Assembly (NCBI GenBank): GCA_016183075.1
Contig: JACPFH010000489.1
Coordinates: 1 to 10,274, forward strand
DNA: 10,274 bases
Reading direction: 5' to 3'
Origin: Deltaproteobacteria bacterium
GTDB lineage: Bacteria; Desulfobacterota; Binatia; UBA9968
Position 1 is the stretch's first letter; each line of letters starts with the position of its first letter. Made by a program: the position numbers and the translations under genes. Under the pieces are notes generated by a model. The model was given only the letters and a program-made list of their open reading frames with translations. It was not told the origin of the DNA and did not search any database. This document shows, one piece after another, positions 1-6,158 of the stretch.

Positions 1-501
1 GACCATGTATACAGAAAAGAGCAGGCCGCTGAGCAGAGCAGCCATCAGGCCATCGGCATCGGCGCCACCGCGGCTGCCAGAGAAGATGATTCCCAGACCG
101 AGCATCCCGAAGAGCAAGGTTGCCAGGTCGAGCCTCTTGATTTGCTCGCGGAAGAGGAGACGAACAAAGACAAACACAAAGATCGGCGCGGTATACTGCA
201 AAATGATGGCGTTGGCCGCTGTGGTCAGCTTGTTGGCCCAAACAAACGAGCTGATCGCGGCCGTGTAGCTTGCCATCGAAGCAAACAGCGGAAGGCTCAG
301 AGTCCACGGCTGGCGGCGGATGAAAAGCGAAAAAAACAGGGCGGCGAAAAGGCTCCGATAAAAAACGATGGTGAGCGGGTGAAGCGCTAGGAGCTTGATG
401 AAGACGCCGGCGAGGCTCCAGAGAATTCCTGCCACAACGACCAGGACTCTTCCCTCGACGCGGTCCAGAGCCGGTGTCCGGAGTATCTGCGCGATTGACA
501 T
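1..501 (-). CDS. DMT-superfamily (EamA) permease, N-terminal part
   Basis: This open frame runs from an ATG at 501 to the left edge without a stop: 167 residues, the rest lies outside the window. It reads as a drug/metabolite transporter of the EamA type, an inner-membrane permease for small metabolites; the substrate cannot be told. About five to six hydrophobic segments are visible (roughly residues 18-40, 44-61, 70-88, 96-116, 126-142, 151-167). The stretch TTAANAIILQYTAPIFVFVF followed by a charged end with a Glu (FREQ) is the typical helix 3-4 region of the family, and SLAGVFIKLLALHPLTIVFYR is the usual first-helix region. Full-length members have ten helices and about 300 residues, so about half is present. 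GGAGGAAG lies directly before the ATG, a slightly short spacing. It is divergent from the small membrane protein at 574. Confidence 0.85.
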   Translation of the reverse strand, partial: MSIAQILRTPALDRVEGRVLVVVAGILWSLAGVFIKLLALHPLTIVFYRSLFAALFFSLFIRRQPWTLSLPLFASMASYTAAISSFVWANKLTTAANAIILQYTAPIFVFVFVRLLFREQIKRLDLATLLFGMLGLGIIFSGSRGGADADGLMAALLSGLLFSVYMV

Positions 502-555
502 CTTCCTCCGGCCTGCCCTAAAGATGGCTGGACGGTTTCATGTAGACTTTATAAT
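495..555 (+). promoter_or_regulatory. Candidate sigma70-type promoters for the 574-891 gene
   Basis: Two weak alternatives lie in the divergent spacer. The first has a perfect TTGACA at 495-500, an 18-base spacer and TAAAGA at 519-524, which would start transcription near 531 and leave a normal leader with the AGGAG at 561-565; the -10 matches only 3 of 6. The second has a perfect TATAAT at 550-555 but no recognisable -35, and its start would fall almost on the ribosome binding site. Neither is decisive. Confidence 0.25.
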
Positions 556-573
556 ACGGTAGGAGAGAAAAAC

Positions 574-891
574 ATGTTCGACGCTGAAACGCTGATCGAC
601 TTGGGGTTATCCAGTCACGTCATCTCTATCTGGCAGGTCTTTCTCTATATCGCCTTGATGATCCCTTTTCTGTTTCTGCAGCGAACCAACGTCTGTCTCA
701 TGATCACCTACCTGTTTACCTATTATTTGGCGTTCCTGATCTATTGGGGAGAGCTCATCGCGACCGCCGGGTCCCTGGTCCCTTTCTTTCTCTACACTTT
801 CTCCGGTCTAGCCATCGTGGTCCTGTACGTGGCTGCATCCTTTTATAATAGACCCGAGGAAAAGATCCGCGCCCAAAACCCGCAAAGGTAA
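574..891 (+). CDS. Small membrane protein, unknown function
   Basis: A 105-residue protein I cannot assign to a named family. It starts at an ATG preceded by AGGAGAG at 8-base spacing, a good ribosome binding site. Three hydrophobic segments are visible: about residues 17-37, 41-60 and 66-90. A short amphipathic N-terminus (FDAETLIDLGLSSH) precedes them and a charged C-terminal tail (NRPEEKIRAQNPQR) follows. The membrane part is rich in Tyr and Phe (TYLFTYYLAF, LIYWGE). There is no signal-peptide cleavage site or Cys pair. It is the only plus-strand gene in the left half, divergent from the permease and convergent with rplI, so it is not part of the ribosomal block. The good start site, clean boundaries and typical helix pattern argue that it is real; the role is unknown. 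Confidence 0.75.
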   Translation: MFDAETLIDLGLSSHVISIWQVFLYIALMIPFLFLQRTNVCLMITYLFTYYLAFLIYWGELIATAGSLVPFFLYTFSGLAIVVLYVAASFYNRPEEKIRAQNPQR

Positions 892-967
892 CCGGAGAAA
901 ACCGTCGTCAGCCGGTGGGAAGGACCAGAACGACGTCGTCGGAGTCGTAGGCGTTTGTGCAGCGAGA
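892..967. other. Convergent spacer without a clear terminator
   Basis: The spacer separates the plus-strand membrane protein from the end of rplI. It holds a perfect 10-bp palindrome (ACGACGTCGT, 930-939) and a weak ACCGG/CCGGT pair (891-895 with 912-916), but no GC stem followed by a T-run on either strand. On the minus strand the rplI frame stays open for 19 codons past its TGA to a second TGA at 908-910. Confidence 0.5.
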
Positions 968-1417
968 TCAGGCGGTTTCGGGAACCACCGAGATCTTCAC
1001 GACGGGCGTTAAGTCCGCTGCAAGGCGGATGGGGACCGCGAATTCCCCCAGGGTTTTGATCGGTTCGGCGAGTTGAATCCTGCGGCGCTCAACCTCAAGG
1101 CCTTTCACTCGGATCGCCTTTTGAATGTCGATGTTGGTCACGGAGCCGAACAACTTCCCTTCCTCTCCGGTCTTCATCGGGAAAACCAGGGTGAGATCGG
1201 CCAACCTTTCGGCCAGGCTCTGCGCCTGCTTTTGGACGCGCTCTTTCTGCGTTGCAACCACCCGCTTCTGGTGCTCGAAAACTTTCAGATTCTTTTTGTT
1301 GGCGATCAATACCAGACCGCGCGGCAACAGGTAGTTTCGAGCGTAACCGTCGCGCACCCGCACGACATCGCCCATCTTGCCGACATCGGGAATATCCTCT
1401 TTCAAAATCACTTCCAT
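968..1417 (-). CDS. rplI: 50S ribosomal protein L9
   Basis: L9 binds 23S rRNA near the base of the L1 stalk in the large subunit. The 149-residue product has the usual family length. It begins with the hallmark MEVILKEDIPDVGKMGDVVRVRDGYARNYLLPRG region: the N-terminal rRNA-binding domain with its Gly- and Lys-rich loop, about residues 1-45. The long connecting helix (about 45-75, rich in Lys, Gln, Glu and Arg) follows, then the C-terminal domain with KLFGSVTNIDI and the beta-rich end EFAVPIRLAADLTPVVKISVV. The ATG at 1417 has AGAAGGAG upstream at normal spacing. It is the last gene of the minus-strand block, and the dnaB often found after rplI is missing. Its stop is a TGA with no recognisable terminator behind it. 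Confidence 0.97.
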   Translation of the reverse strand: MEVILKEDIPDVGKMGDVVRVRDGYARNYLLPRGLVLIANKKNLKVFEHQKRVVATQKERVQKQAQSLAERLADLTLVFPMKTGEEGKLFGSVTNIDIQKAIRVKGLEVERRRIQLAEPIKTLGEFAVPIRLAADLTPVVKISVVPETA

Positions 1418-1433
1418 AATTTTCTCCTTCTGC

Positions 1434-1496
1434 CAAACGTCTCGAACGGCTCGAACGACCTAAACGTTCCAACCGTTCAAATCGTTTAAATAGTTA
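1434..1496. repeat. Degenerate 9-nt tandem repeat, about seven units
   Basis: The whole spacer between the stop codon of the yybS-like gene and the rplI ribosome binding site can be laid out in units of nine: CAAACGTCT, CGAACGGCT, CGAACGACC, TAAACGTTC, CAACCGTTC, AAATCGTTT, AAATAGTTA (plus strand, starting at 1434). Position 3 is A in all seven units, positions 5-6 are CG in six, and the others drift. The last unit includes the TAA stop of the upstream gene (1496-1494 on the minus strand). AACGTT-type half sites make the array partly self-complementary. Confidence 0.6.
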
Positions 1497-2444
1497 CGAA
1501 GCTTGGCTCGGATTCAGATCCTTCTTCTTCAGGCGCCGGAAATCACCCCAAAGATCGAAAAGACCGAGCCCGACCACGAGCAGGGCCAGCATCTGCTCTA
1601 AAATAATAAGCGCGTACGCCAAGCTCCGCAATGCAACCGGGACGTTCTTGTGATGAAAATAATACGCGACGATGGCAAGCCCCTGAAAGAAATACAACGC
1701 GGCGATGACCAGGAAAAAGTTCAAGGCCAAAATTTCCATCGCCCGCCATCCGGGCACAAAAAGCGCAAAACCAGAAACGATCAGACACCATACCAAGGGT
1801 TCGGGGGACCGCCATTCCCGGAGATCTCCCGCCTGCACGATCCGGTCGCGGTCGGGAAAGCGACGGCGAAGAAAAAAGACATTGATCAAGATGACAACGC
1901 CAAACCCCAAAAAGGTGAGGGCCGGCAGCACCTGCAGGGCGATCTCGATCAACTGCGGCGCGCGCTCCCTGAGCACCGCCATGCTTTCCTGTGAGAACCC
2001 GATCTGCTCATAAACCCGCACGGAAAGCTCCAGGTTCGCCCGCAGCGCACCCCGAATGACCTCTCGCACCCCCTCGAAAGAGCCGAACTGGACCACCAAC
2101 ACGGACCAGACCGCAGCGAGCATGCCGGCAGCGGTTCCGGCGATCACCGACTCGATCGATCTTCCCTTGCCCAATGAGCCGTACAGCAAAATGACCATCA
2201 ACGCCACGATGCCGAATCCCAGAGCCAGCTCTCTGCCGCCGAACCACAGGAAGAGAACGGTTCCGAGTCCAAGCAATCCAACGCCCCGGACGCGCCCGTG
2301 TTTGAGACCAAAGGCCAATGCCGGCTGCGGCACGAGGGGAATCAACAAAAAACCCACGAGCGGGACGGCCACGGCGGAGAGAAACAGCACGGCGGTGGAG
2401 GCCAGGGCAAGAACAAAGCTCTTCACGGGTTCTAGCCGGCTCAT
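1494..2444 (-). CDS. YybS-like multi-pass membrane protein (DUF2232)
   Basis: A roughly 316-residue integral membrane protein with about eight hydrophobic helices, among them FVLALASTAVLFLSAVAVPLVGFLLIPLVP near the N-terminus, a middle pair around LPALTFLGFGVVILINVFFL, and a C-terminal group (LIVSGFALFVPG, ALNFFLVIAALYFFQGLAIVAYYF, YALIILEQMLALLVVGLGLFDLW). Hydrophobicity pattern, length, the QGLAIVAYYFH motif and its place between rpsR and rplI fit the YybS/DUF2232 family, whose function is not established to my knowledge. The C-terminus is basic (RRLKKKDLNPSQAS). Two starts are possible: GTG at 2450 and ATG at 2444. I chose the ATG because neither has a clear Shine-Dalgarno sequence. The start lies about 30 bases after the rpsR stop, so translational coupling is likely. 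The C-terminal stop is embedded in the 9-nt repeat. Confidence 0.8.
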   Translation of the reverse strand: MSRLEPVKSFVLALASTAVLFLSAVAVPLVGFLLIPLVPQPALAFGLKHGRVRGVGLLGLGTVLFLWFGGRELALGFGIVALMVILLYGSLGKGRSIESVIAGTAAGMLAAVWSVLVVQFGSFEGVREVIRGALRANLELSVRVYEQIGFSQESMAVLRERAPQLIEIALQVLPALTFLGFGVVILINVFFLRRRFPDRDRIVQAGDLREWRSPEPLVWCLIVSGFALFVPGWRAMEILALNFFLVIAALYFFQGLAIVAYYFHHKNVPVALRSLAYALIILEQMLALLVVGLGLFDLWGDFRRLKKKDLNPSQAS

Positions 2445-2473
2445 AAGCACCGAGTTAAAGCGGACGGGCCGCC

Positions 2474-2767
2474 TCAGCTTTTGACCGTAGAGAACGGAAG
2501 CAGGGCCACGTCGCGGGCCCTTTTGATCGCAACGGTGAGCTCCCTTTGGTGACGCGCGCAGTTGCCGGTAATTCTGCTAGGCGTGATTTTACCCCTCTCC
2601 GTCACAAACTGGGACAAAACCTTTATATCCTTGTAGTCGATCCTTAGTCCTTTGTCGGCGCAAAATCGGCACACCTTGCGACGGAACATGGGCCGGCGGC
2701 GACCGGGGCCCTTTTCTTCTTCCCCTCGCTCACGGGTTGGATTTGGCGCTGGTCCCTTGTGATTCAT
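2474..2767 (-). CDS. rpsR: 30S ribosomal protein S18, zinc-binding form
   Basis: S18 pairs with S6 on the platform of the small subunit. The core VCRFCADKGLRIDYKDIKVLSQFVTERGKITPSRITGNCARHQRELTVAIKRARDVALLPF is canonical. Cys33, Cys36, Cys70 and His73 look like a complete zinc site (the 'C+' form), in contrast to the Cys-less form of many bacteria. The N-terminus carries a 26-residue basic and acidic extension (rich in Glu, Gly, Arg and Pro) before MFRRK. A start at Met27 would give a more usual 71-residue protein but has no clear ribosome binding site, whereas the ATG at 2767 has only AGGG close by and is preceded in frame by a TAG. The start is therefore uncertain; the identity is not. It lies 101 bases behind rpsF, with no ssb between them. 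Confidence 0.95.
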   Translation of the reverse strand: MNHKGPAPNPTRERGEEEKGPGRRRPMFRRKVCRFCADKGLRIDYKDIKVLSQFVTERGKITPSRITGNCARHQRELTVAIKRARDVALLPFSTVKS

Positions 2768-2868
2768 ACCCTAGTCGTACCTCATCTGCTCGAAATGGAA
2801 AATCTCCTTCCGGTCCCGGAGCGGAAAAGCTCCCTCATCGCGCGCACCTGCCCTGCCCTCGCGAAGAC

Positions 2869-3249
2869 CTAGGAGCGCGTGCCGACTATTGCGGGATCTT
2901 CCTCGGAGCTGGCTTTGGGCTGTGGCGCAGCCTCCCTGGGCACGGGGCGCGGAACCGGCTCTGCGCTCTCGTCCAATCGGACGGTCAGATAGCGCAACAC
3001 CCCGTCGCTGAGCTTCATGGTCCGTTCCAATTCCTCGATGGCCCGGGCGGTCGAGCGATAGCGCAACAGACAGTAAAACCCCTTGGACTGTTTCTCGATC
3101 ACATAGGCCAAGTCTCGCAACCCCCACTCCTCCCCGTGCTCCACGGTGCCACCCAGGCCCTCGATCAACCTCTTGTTCAAATCGATGTACTCTTTCACAC
3201 GTCCCCCATGATCGGGGTGGACGATATACAGAGTCTCATAGAAAGCCAC
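2869..3249 (-). CDS. rpsF: 30S ribosomal protein S6
   Basis: S6 forms a heterodimer with S18 and binds the central domain of 16S rRNA. The product is 126 residues. The ferredoxin-like core occupies about residues 1-96: FYETLYIVHPD first strand, the LIEGLGGTVEHGEEWGLRDLAYVIEKQSKGFYCLLRY centre with the conserved Gly-Leu-Arg-Asp-Leu-Ala-Tyr, and the EELERTMKLSDGVLRYLTVRLDE end. A tail rich in Pro, Glu and Ala follows (about 97-126), a common disordered extension. The start codon is GTG (3249-3247), with AGAGGA a few bases upstream. It begins 79 bases after pth. A leader site for S6:S18 autoregulation would be expected in that spacer, but I cannot recognise it by eye. Confidence 0.96.
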   Translation of the reverse strand: MAFYETLYIVHPDHGGRVKEYIDLNKRLIEGLGGTVEHGEEWGLRDLAYVIEKQSKGFYCLLRYRSTARAIEELERTMKLSDGVLRYLTVRLDESAEPVPRPVPREAAPQPKASSEEDPAIVGTRS

Positions 3250-3328
3250 GGTTAAATCCTCTCTTACAATCGAGCTTCACTACTATCACAGCGGGCAGCG
3301 CATTACAATTCAGCCCTACCGACGGCCC

Positions 3329-3895
3329 CTAGTCCGCCCGATTGAATCTTTCCATCGCCCTTTGCGAATCCTCTTCGAGGAGACACCGCACGGCGTCGGC
3401 CGCCCGCGCAACCACCTCGCCTAACCTTTCGGTCTCGGCCGCCGAAAAACCCTGCAAAACATACTCCGTCGAATCAACGCCCGCCGGCGGTCTCCCGATT
3501 CCGACTCGAACTCGGAAAAAATCCTCCTCCCCCAGCGCCTCCAGAACCGAAAGCACGCCCCGATGCCCGCCGCCCCCGCCGCGCGAGCGGATCCGGATGC
3601 GGCCGAACGGCAGGTCAAGATCATCATGGATGACGACCAAATCCTGAGTCTTCACCCGGAGATAACGAAACAGCTCTCGCACCGCGTCGCCGCTCCGATT
3701 CATAAAGGTCTGCGGCTTCACGAGCAGGACTCTCTCGCCGTCGGCCTGCGACTCGCCGATCAGGGATCGATACTTCTTTCGGCTGATTGGGACCTTTTGC
3801 TCGGAGGCGACCCGGTCGACGACCAGAAAACCCATGTTGTGTCTGGTGCGTTGGTATTGCTTCCCCGGATTACCCAGACCTAAGACGAGCTTCAC
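3329..3895 (-). CDS. pth: Peptidyl-tRNA hydrolase
   Basis: Pth cleaves the ester bond of peptidyl-tRNAs released from stalled ribosomes so that the tRNA can be reused; it is a cytosolic monomer. The GTG at 3895 gives VKLVLGLGNPG, the typical family beginning, with AGGA eight bases upstream. A longer frame from GTG 3925 has no ribosome binding site and would add ten untypical residues. With this start the protein has 188 residues, the usual size. Visible catalytic and binding residues are Asn9 (GLGNPG), the catalytic His19 with Asn20 (TRHN), Asn66 (TFMN) and Asp91 (IHDDLDLPFG). The motif usually written GGHNG reads GGHRG (His111-Arg112), so the Asn equivalent to E. coli Asn114 is replaced by Arg. 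It starts about 36 bases after the rplY stop, in the same presumed transcript. Confidence 0.95.
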   Translation of the reverse strand: MKLVLGLGNPGKQYQRTRHNMGFLVVDRVASEQKVPISRKKYRSLIGESQADGERVLLVKPQTFMNRSGDAVRELFRYLRVKTQDLVVIHDDLDLPFGRIRIRSRGGGGGHRGVLSVLEALGEEDFFRVRVGIGRPPAGVDSTEYVLQGFSAAETERLGEVVARAADAVRCLLEEDSQRAMERFNRAD

Positions 3896-3903
3896 CGAAG
3901 AAA

Positions 3904-3907
3904 TCCT
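3904..3907 (-). promoter_or_regulatory. Ribosome binding site deciding the pth start
   Basis: AGGA on the minus strand ends eight bases before the GTG at 3895. The upstream GTG at 3925 has only pyrimidine-rich sequence (TCTCCT) in front, so this site favours the shorter pth product. Confidence 0.5.
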
Positions 3908-3931
3908 GGCAGCGCCGGACGCCACAGGAGA

Positions 3932-4615
3932 CTAAGCCTTCTTTTTCTCCTCCTCTTCCGGTTCTTCCTCTTTCTCTTCCTTTTCCGCAGGCGCAGCCTC
4001 GGCCCCTTCCGCCACCTCGGCCGCCACAGGAGCCGGCGCCGCCGGAGCCTCTTCGACCGTTGGCGGCACCACGGTCACCACCGTAAAAGTGGTCTCGTAA
4101 ATCGGCACAACCCCCGCGGGGATCACCAGGTCGGTGACATGGAGCGCATCGCCGATATCCAGAGACGAGACTTCAACGTTGATGAACTCGGGTATGTCCA
4201 TGGGCAAACATTCCGCCTCGATCTCGCGGACAACCGGTTGTAAGATACCGCCGCGGACAACGCCAGCCGCTTTCCCCACGAAATGGAGCGGGACCTTCAC
4301 CTGGATCTTTTCCGTGAGGTCGACCTCGTAGAAATCCGCGTGGATGACCCCTCCCGTCACCGGATGGAATTGCATCTCCTTCAATAGCGCCACCTTGTCC
4401 GCCAAAAGCGGGGACGCCGACTTGATGCGAATCAGATGCGAGCCTTCGAGGCCGCCCACCCGGGTCGCAAACTCCTTCATGTCGAACTGTAACGAAATCG
4501 ACTGGGCCTTGGGGCCGTAGAAGATTCCCGGAAGCTTGCCTTCGCGGCGCAGTCTCTTCGCCTTCTGCTTTCCGTCCGCTTCACGCGGTTCCATGTGAAT
4601 CTCAATCGTCTCCAA
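3932..4615 (-). CDS. rplY: 50S ribosomal protein L25, CTC/general stress form
   Basis: L25 binds 5S rRNA. This is the long two-domain CTC form of 227 residues: an N-terminal 5S-binding domain (about residues 5-92, with KRLRREGKLPGIFYGPKAQS and a conserved HPVTGGVIHADFYEVD) and the C-terminal TL5/CTC beta domain (about 98-190, with KVPLHFVGKAAGVVRGGILQPVVREIEAECLPMDIPEFINVEVSSLDIGDALHV). A low-complexity tail of Ala, Pro, Glu and Lys follows, about 190-227, typical of long L25s. The start is a TTG at 4615, supported by a strong AGGAGGTGAG at 4630-4621; the next ATG (codon 8) has no such site. It stands between prs and pth, the order found in many deltaproteobacteria and Gram-positives. Confidence 0.95.
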   Translation of the reverse strand: METIEIHMEPREADGKQKAKRLRREGKLPGIFYGPKAQSISLQFDMKEFATRVGGLEGSHLIRIKSASPLLADKVALLKEMQFHPVTGGVIHADFYEVDLTEKIQVKVPLHFVGKAAGVVRGGILQPVVREIEAECLPMDIPEFINVEVSSLDIGDALHVTDLVIPAGVVPIYETTFTVVTVVPPTVEEAPAAPAPVAAEVAEGAEAAPAEKEEKEEEPEEEEKKKA

Positions 4616-4620
4616 CGAAT

Positions 4621-4630
4621 CTCACCTCCT
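4621..4630 (-). promoter_or_regulatory. Strong Shine-Dalgarno site for the TTG start of rplY
   Basis: AGGAGGTGAG on the minus strand places a full anti-16S match nine bases before the TTG at 4615-4613. This is what supports the non-ATG start over the ATG seven codons further in. Confidence 0.7.
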
Positions 4631-4654
4631 CAGGACAAAGATCCAAAAACGGGG

Positions 4655-5605
4655 TCAAACGAATAGAGAGCTGATGGACTGCTCTTGGTGGGTGCGGCGG
4701 ATGGCCTCTCCTATGAGATGCGCTACCGAGAGCACCTTGATCTTCTTGCACCTCCCGGCGTCCGGCTTCAGTGGGATCGAGTCGGTGACGATCAACTCCT
4801 CCAGCGGTGACGCTTCGACCTTTTCAATCGCGTGGCCCGAGAGCACCGCATGCGTGCAGCAGCCGAGAATCTTCTTGGCCCCCGCTGTCCGCAGCGCCTC
4901 CGCTGCCATCGTTAAGGTCCCCGCCGTGTCTACCATATCATCGAGGAGAACCGCCACTTGCCCTTCGACCTCACCGATGAGGTTCATCTCTGCCACGACG
5001 CTGGGTCCCACCCGCCGCTTATCGATGATGGCCAGAGAGGAGTTGAGCCTGGTGGCGAAGTCGCGAGCCCGCTCCACCCCACCAGCATCGGGAGAGACGA
5101 CCGTGACATGATCGCGGTTCAGTCCCCGCTTCAGATAGTCCAGGAGCACCGGCGTCGCGTAAAGGTTATCCACGGGAATATTGAAAAACCCCTGAATCTG
5201 CCCGGAGTGTAAATCAAGGGTTAGAATCCGAGAGGCCCCCGCGGTCGTAATCAAATCGGCGACCAGCTTCGCGCTAATGGGAACCCGCGGCGCCACCTTT
5301 CGGTCTTGACGGGCATAGCCATAATACGGAATGACCGCGGTGATCCTCTTCGCTGAGGCACGCTTGAAAGCATCCAACATGAAGAGCAACTCCATGAGAT
5401 GGTCGTTCCCAGGAGCAGAAGTCGACTGGACAACGAATACATCGCCGCCCCGGACATTCTCCTTGATCTCAACTTTCGTCTCTCCGTCGCTGAAGGTCTC
5501 CACGACGGCTTCGCCCAGAGGAATACTGAGAAACCGGGCGATCTCACGGGCTAAGGGAATGTTCGAATTCCCGGCGAAAATCTTGAGCTCTCCCATCTCC
5601 TCCAT
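4655..5605 (-). CDS. prs: Ribose-phosphate pyrophosphokinase (PRPP synthetase)
   Basis: Prs makes phosphoribosyl pyrophosphate from ribose 5-phosphate and ATP for purine, pyrimidine, NAD, His and Trp synthesis. The 316-residue length matches class I enzymes. Visible motifs are KIFAGNSN near the N-terminus, FSDGETKVEIKENVRGGDVFVVQS, the ATP-binding RQDRK (99-103), catalytic His133 in LDLHSGQIQGFFNIPVDNLYA, SPDAGGVERAR (171-181), the flexible-loop Lys197 (DKRRVG), and the PRPP/ribose-phosphate loop DDMVDTAGT (222-230). The C-terminus SISSLFV is typical. Two ATGs are near the start: 5605 (weak upstream signal) and 5596 (AGGAG directly abutting); I kept the longer. It lies just downstream of tRNA-Gln and 39 bases before rplY. 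No substitution of key residues is seen. Confidence 0.97.
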   Translation of the reverse strand: MEEMGELKIFAGNSNIPLAREIARFLSIPLGEAVVETFSDGETKVEIKENVRGGDVFVVQSTSAPGNDHLMELLFMLDAFKRASAKRITAVIPYYGYARQDRKVAPRVPISAKLVADLITTAGASRILTLDLHSGQIQGFFNIPVDNLYATPVLLDYLKRGLNRDHVTVVSPDAGGVERARDFATRLNSSLAIIDKRRVGPSVVAEMNLIGEVEGQVAVLLDDMVDTAGTLTMAAEALRTAGAKKILGCCTHAVLSGHAIEKVEASPLEELIVTDSIPLKPDAGRCKKIKVLSVAHLIGEAIRRTHQEQSISSLFV

Positions 5606-5686
5606 ATGTGACTCACGCTATAACAAATTGCCCCTAACGGCCGAATCGCAACAGGGAGGTCTGGCCGGGCGTCGGGAAAATAATTT

Positions 5687-5760
5687 TGGCTGGGCGGGAA
5701 GGATTCGAACCTTCGATACCGGATCCAAAGTCCGGGGCCTTACCGCTTGGCGACCGCCCA
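5687..5760 (-). tRNA. tRNA-Gln (anticodon UUG)
   Basis: The minus strand folds into a complete cloverleaf of 74 bases including an encoded CCA (5689-5687). The acceptor stem is TGGGCGG/CCGCCCA with discriminator G at 5690. The anticodon stem CCGGA/TCCGG has loop CTTTGGA, giving anticodon TTG at 5728-5726, which reads CAA. The T-arm has the standard TTCGAAT loop. It sits between spoVG and prs, 48 bases after the spoVG stop, the conserved place of tRNA-Gln upstream of prs in many deltaproteobacteria. No separate promoter is obvious, so it may be processed from the ispE-spoVG transcript. A small CCGAA/TTCGG hairpin (5764-5777) lies just before it. Confidence 0.97.
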
Positions 5761-5808
5761 ACCCCGAACCTCTTCGGAAAGAAGCTCGCGCTACCCCGGG
5801 ATAAACCC

Positions 5809-6096
5809 CTATTCCCCACCTAACGCCCTGCGCCCCCCTCCCTCAGACAGCGCCTTCTGATCCTCCGCTATGATCTTCTCCTCGATCATCCTGCGGGTTT
5901 CATTGTTGATGGGATGGGCGATATCTTTATAGGTGCCGTCCTTGCGCTTCTTGCTCGGCATGGAGACGAAAAGTCCGCTCGTGCCTTGGATGATCTTGAG
6001 GTCCCTCACTACGAAACAGTGATCAAACGTTATTGTCACATAAGCCCGGAGCTTCTCTTCGTCGACCGGGTAGACCCGAACCTCGGTGACCTCCAT
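5809..6096 (-). CDS. spoVG: SpoVG family regulator
   Basis: SpoVG is a small nucleic-acid-binding protein. It was first known from Bacillus sporulation but is widespread in non-spore-formers, where it acts as a pleiotropic regulator; its presence does not imply sporulation. The product has 95 residues from the ATG at 6096, with the diagnostic start MEVTEVRVYPVDEEKLRAYVTITFD, the core FVVRDLKIIQGTSGLFVSMPSKKRKDGTYKDIAHPIN, and the helical end ETRRMIEEKIIAE. The frame is open further upstream (to 6150) but those residues are not family-like, and a perfect AAAGGAGGT stands just before 6096, fixing the start. It follows ispE by 62 bases, a frequent pairing. Confidence 0.96.
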   Translation of the reverse strand: MEVTEVRVYPVDEEKLRAYVTITFDHCFVVRDLKIIQGTSGLFVSMPSKKRKDGTYKDIAHPINNETRRMIEEKIIAEDQKALSEGGGRRALGGE

Positions 6097-6100
6097 AGGG

Positions 6101-6109
6101 ACCTCCTTT
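6101..6109 (-). promoter_or_regulatory. Shine-Dalgarno site fixing the spoVG start
   Basis: AAAGGAGGT on the minus strand ends four bases before the ATG at 6096. It excludes the longer in-frame start at 6150. Confidence 0.75.
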
Positions 6110-6158
6110 GCACTCAGCCTGTTGTTTGACCCGGCGAATGTCTGCACCAACCATCCGC

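Noticed and set aside
891..916. ACCGG/CCGGT pair as a terminator of the small membrane protein gene
   Set aside because: A five-base stem with a 16-base loop and no following T-run is too weak to call.
1073..1489. Plus-strand open frame opposite rplI
   Set aside because: Antisense shadow of a clear L9 gene with no family resemblance of its own.
3250..3328. S6:S18-binding leader motif in front of rpsF
   Set aside because: Such a motif is expected from other bacteria, but I could not find a convincing hairpin with the required bulge by eye; a covariance-model scan of this spacer would decide.
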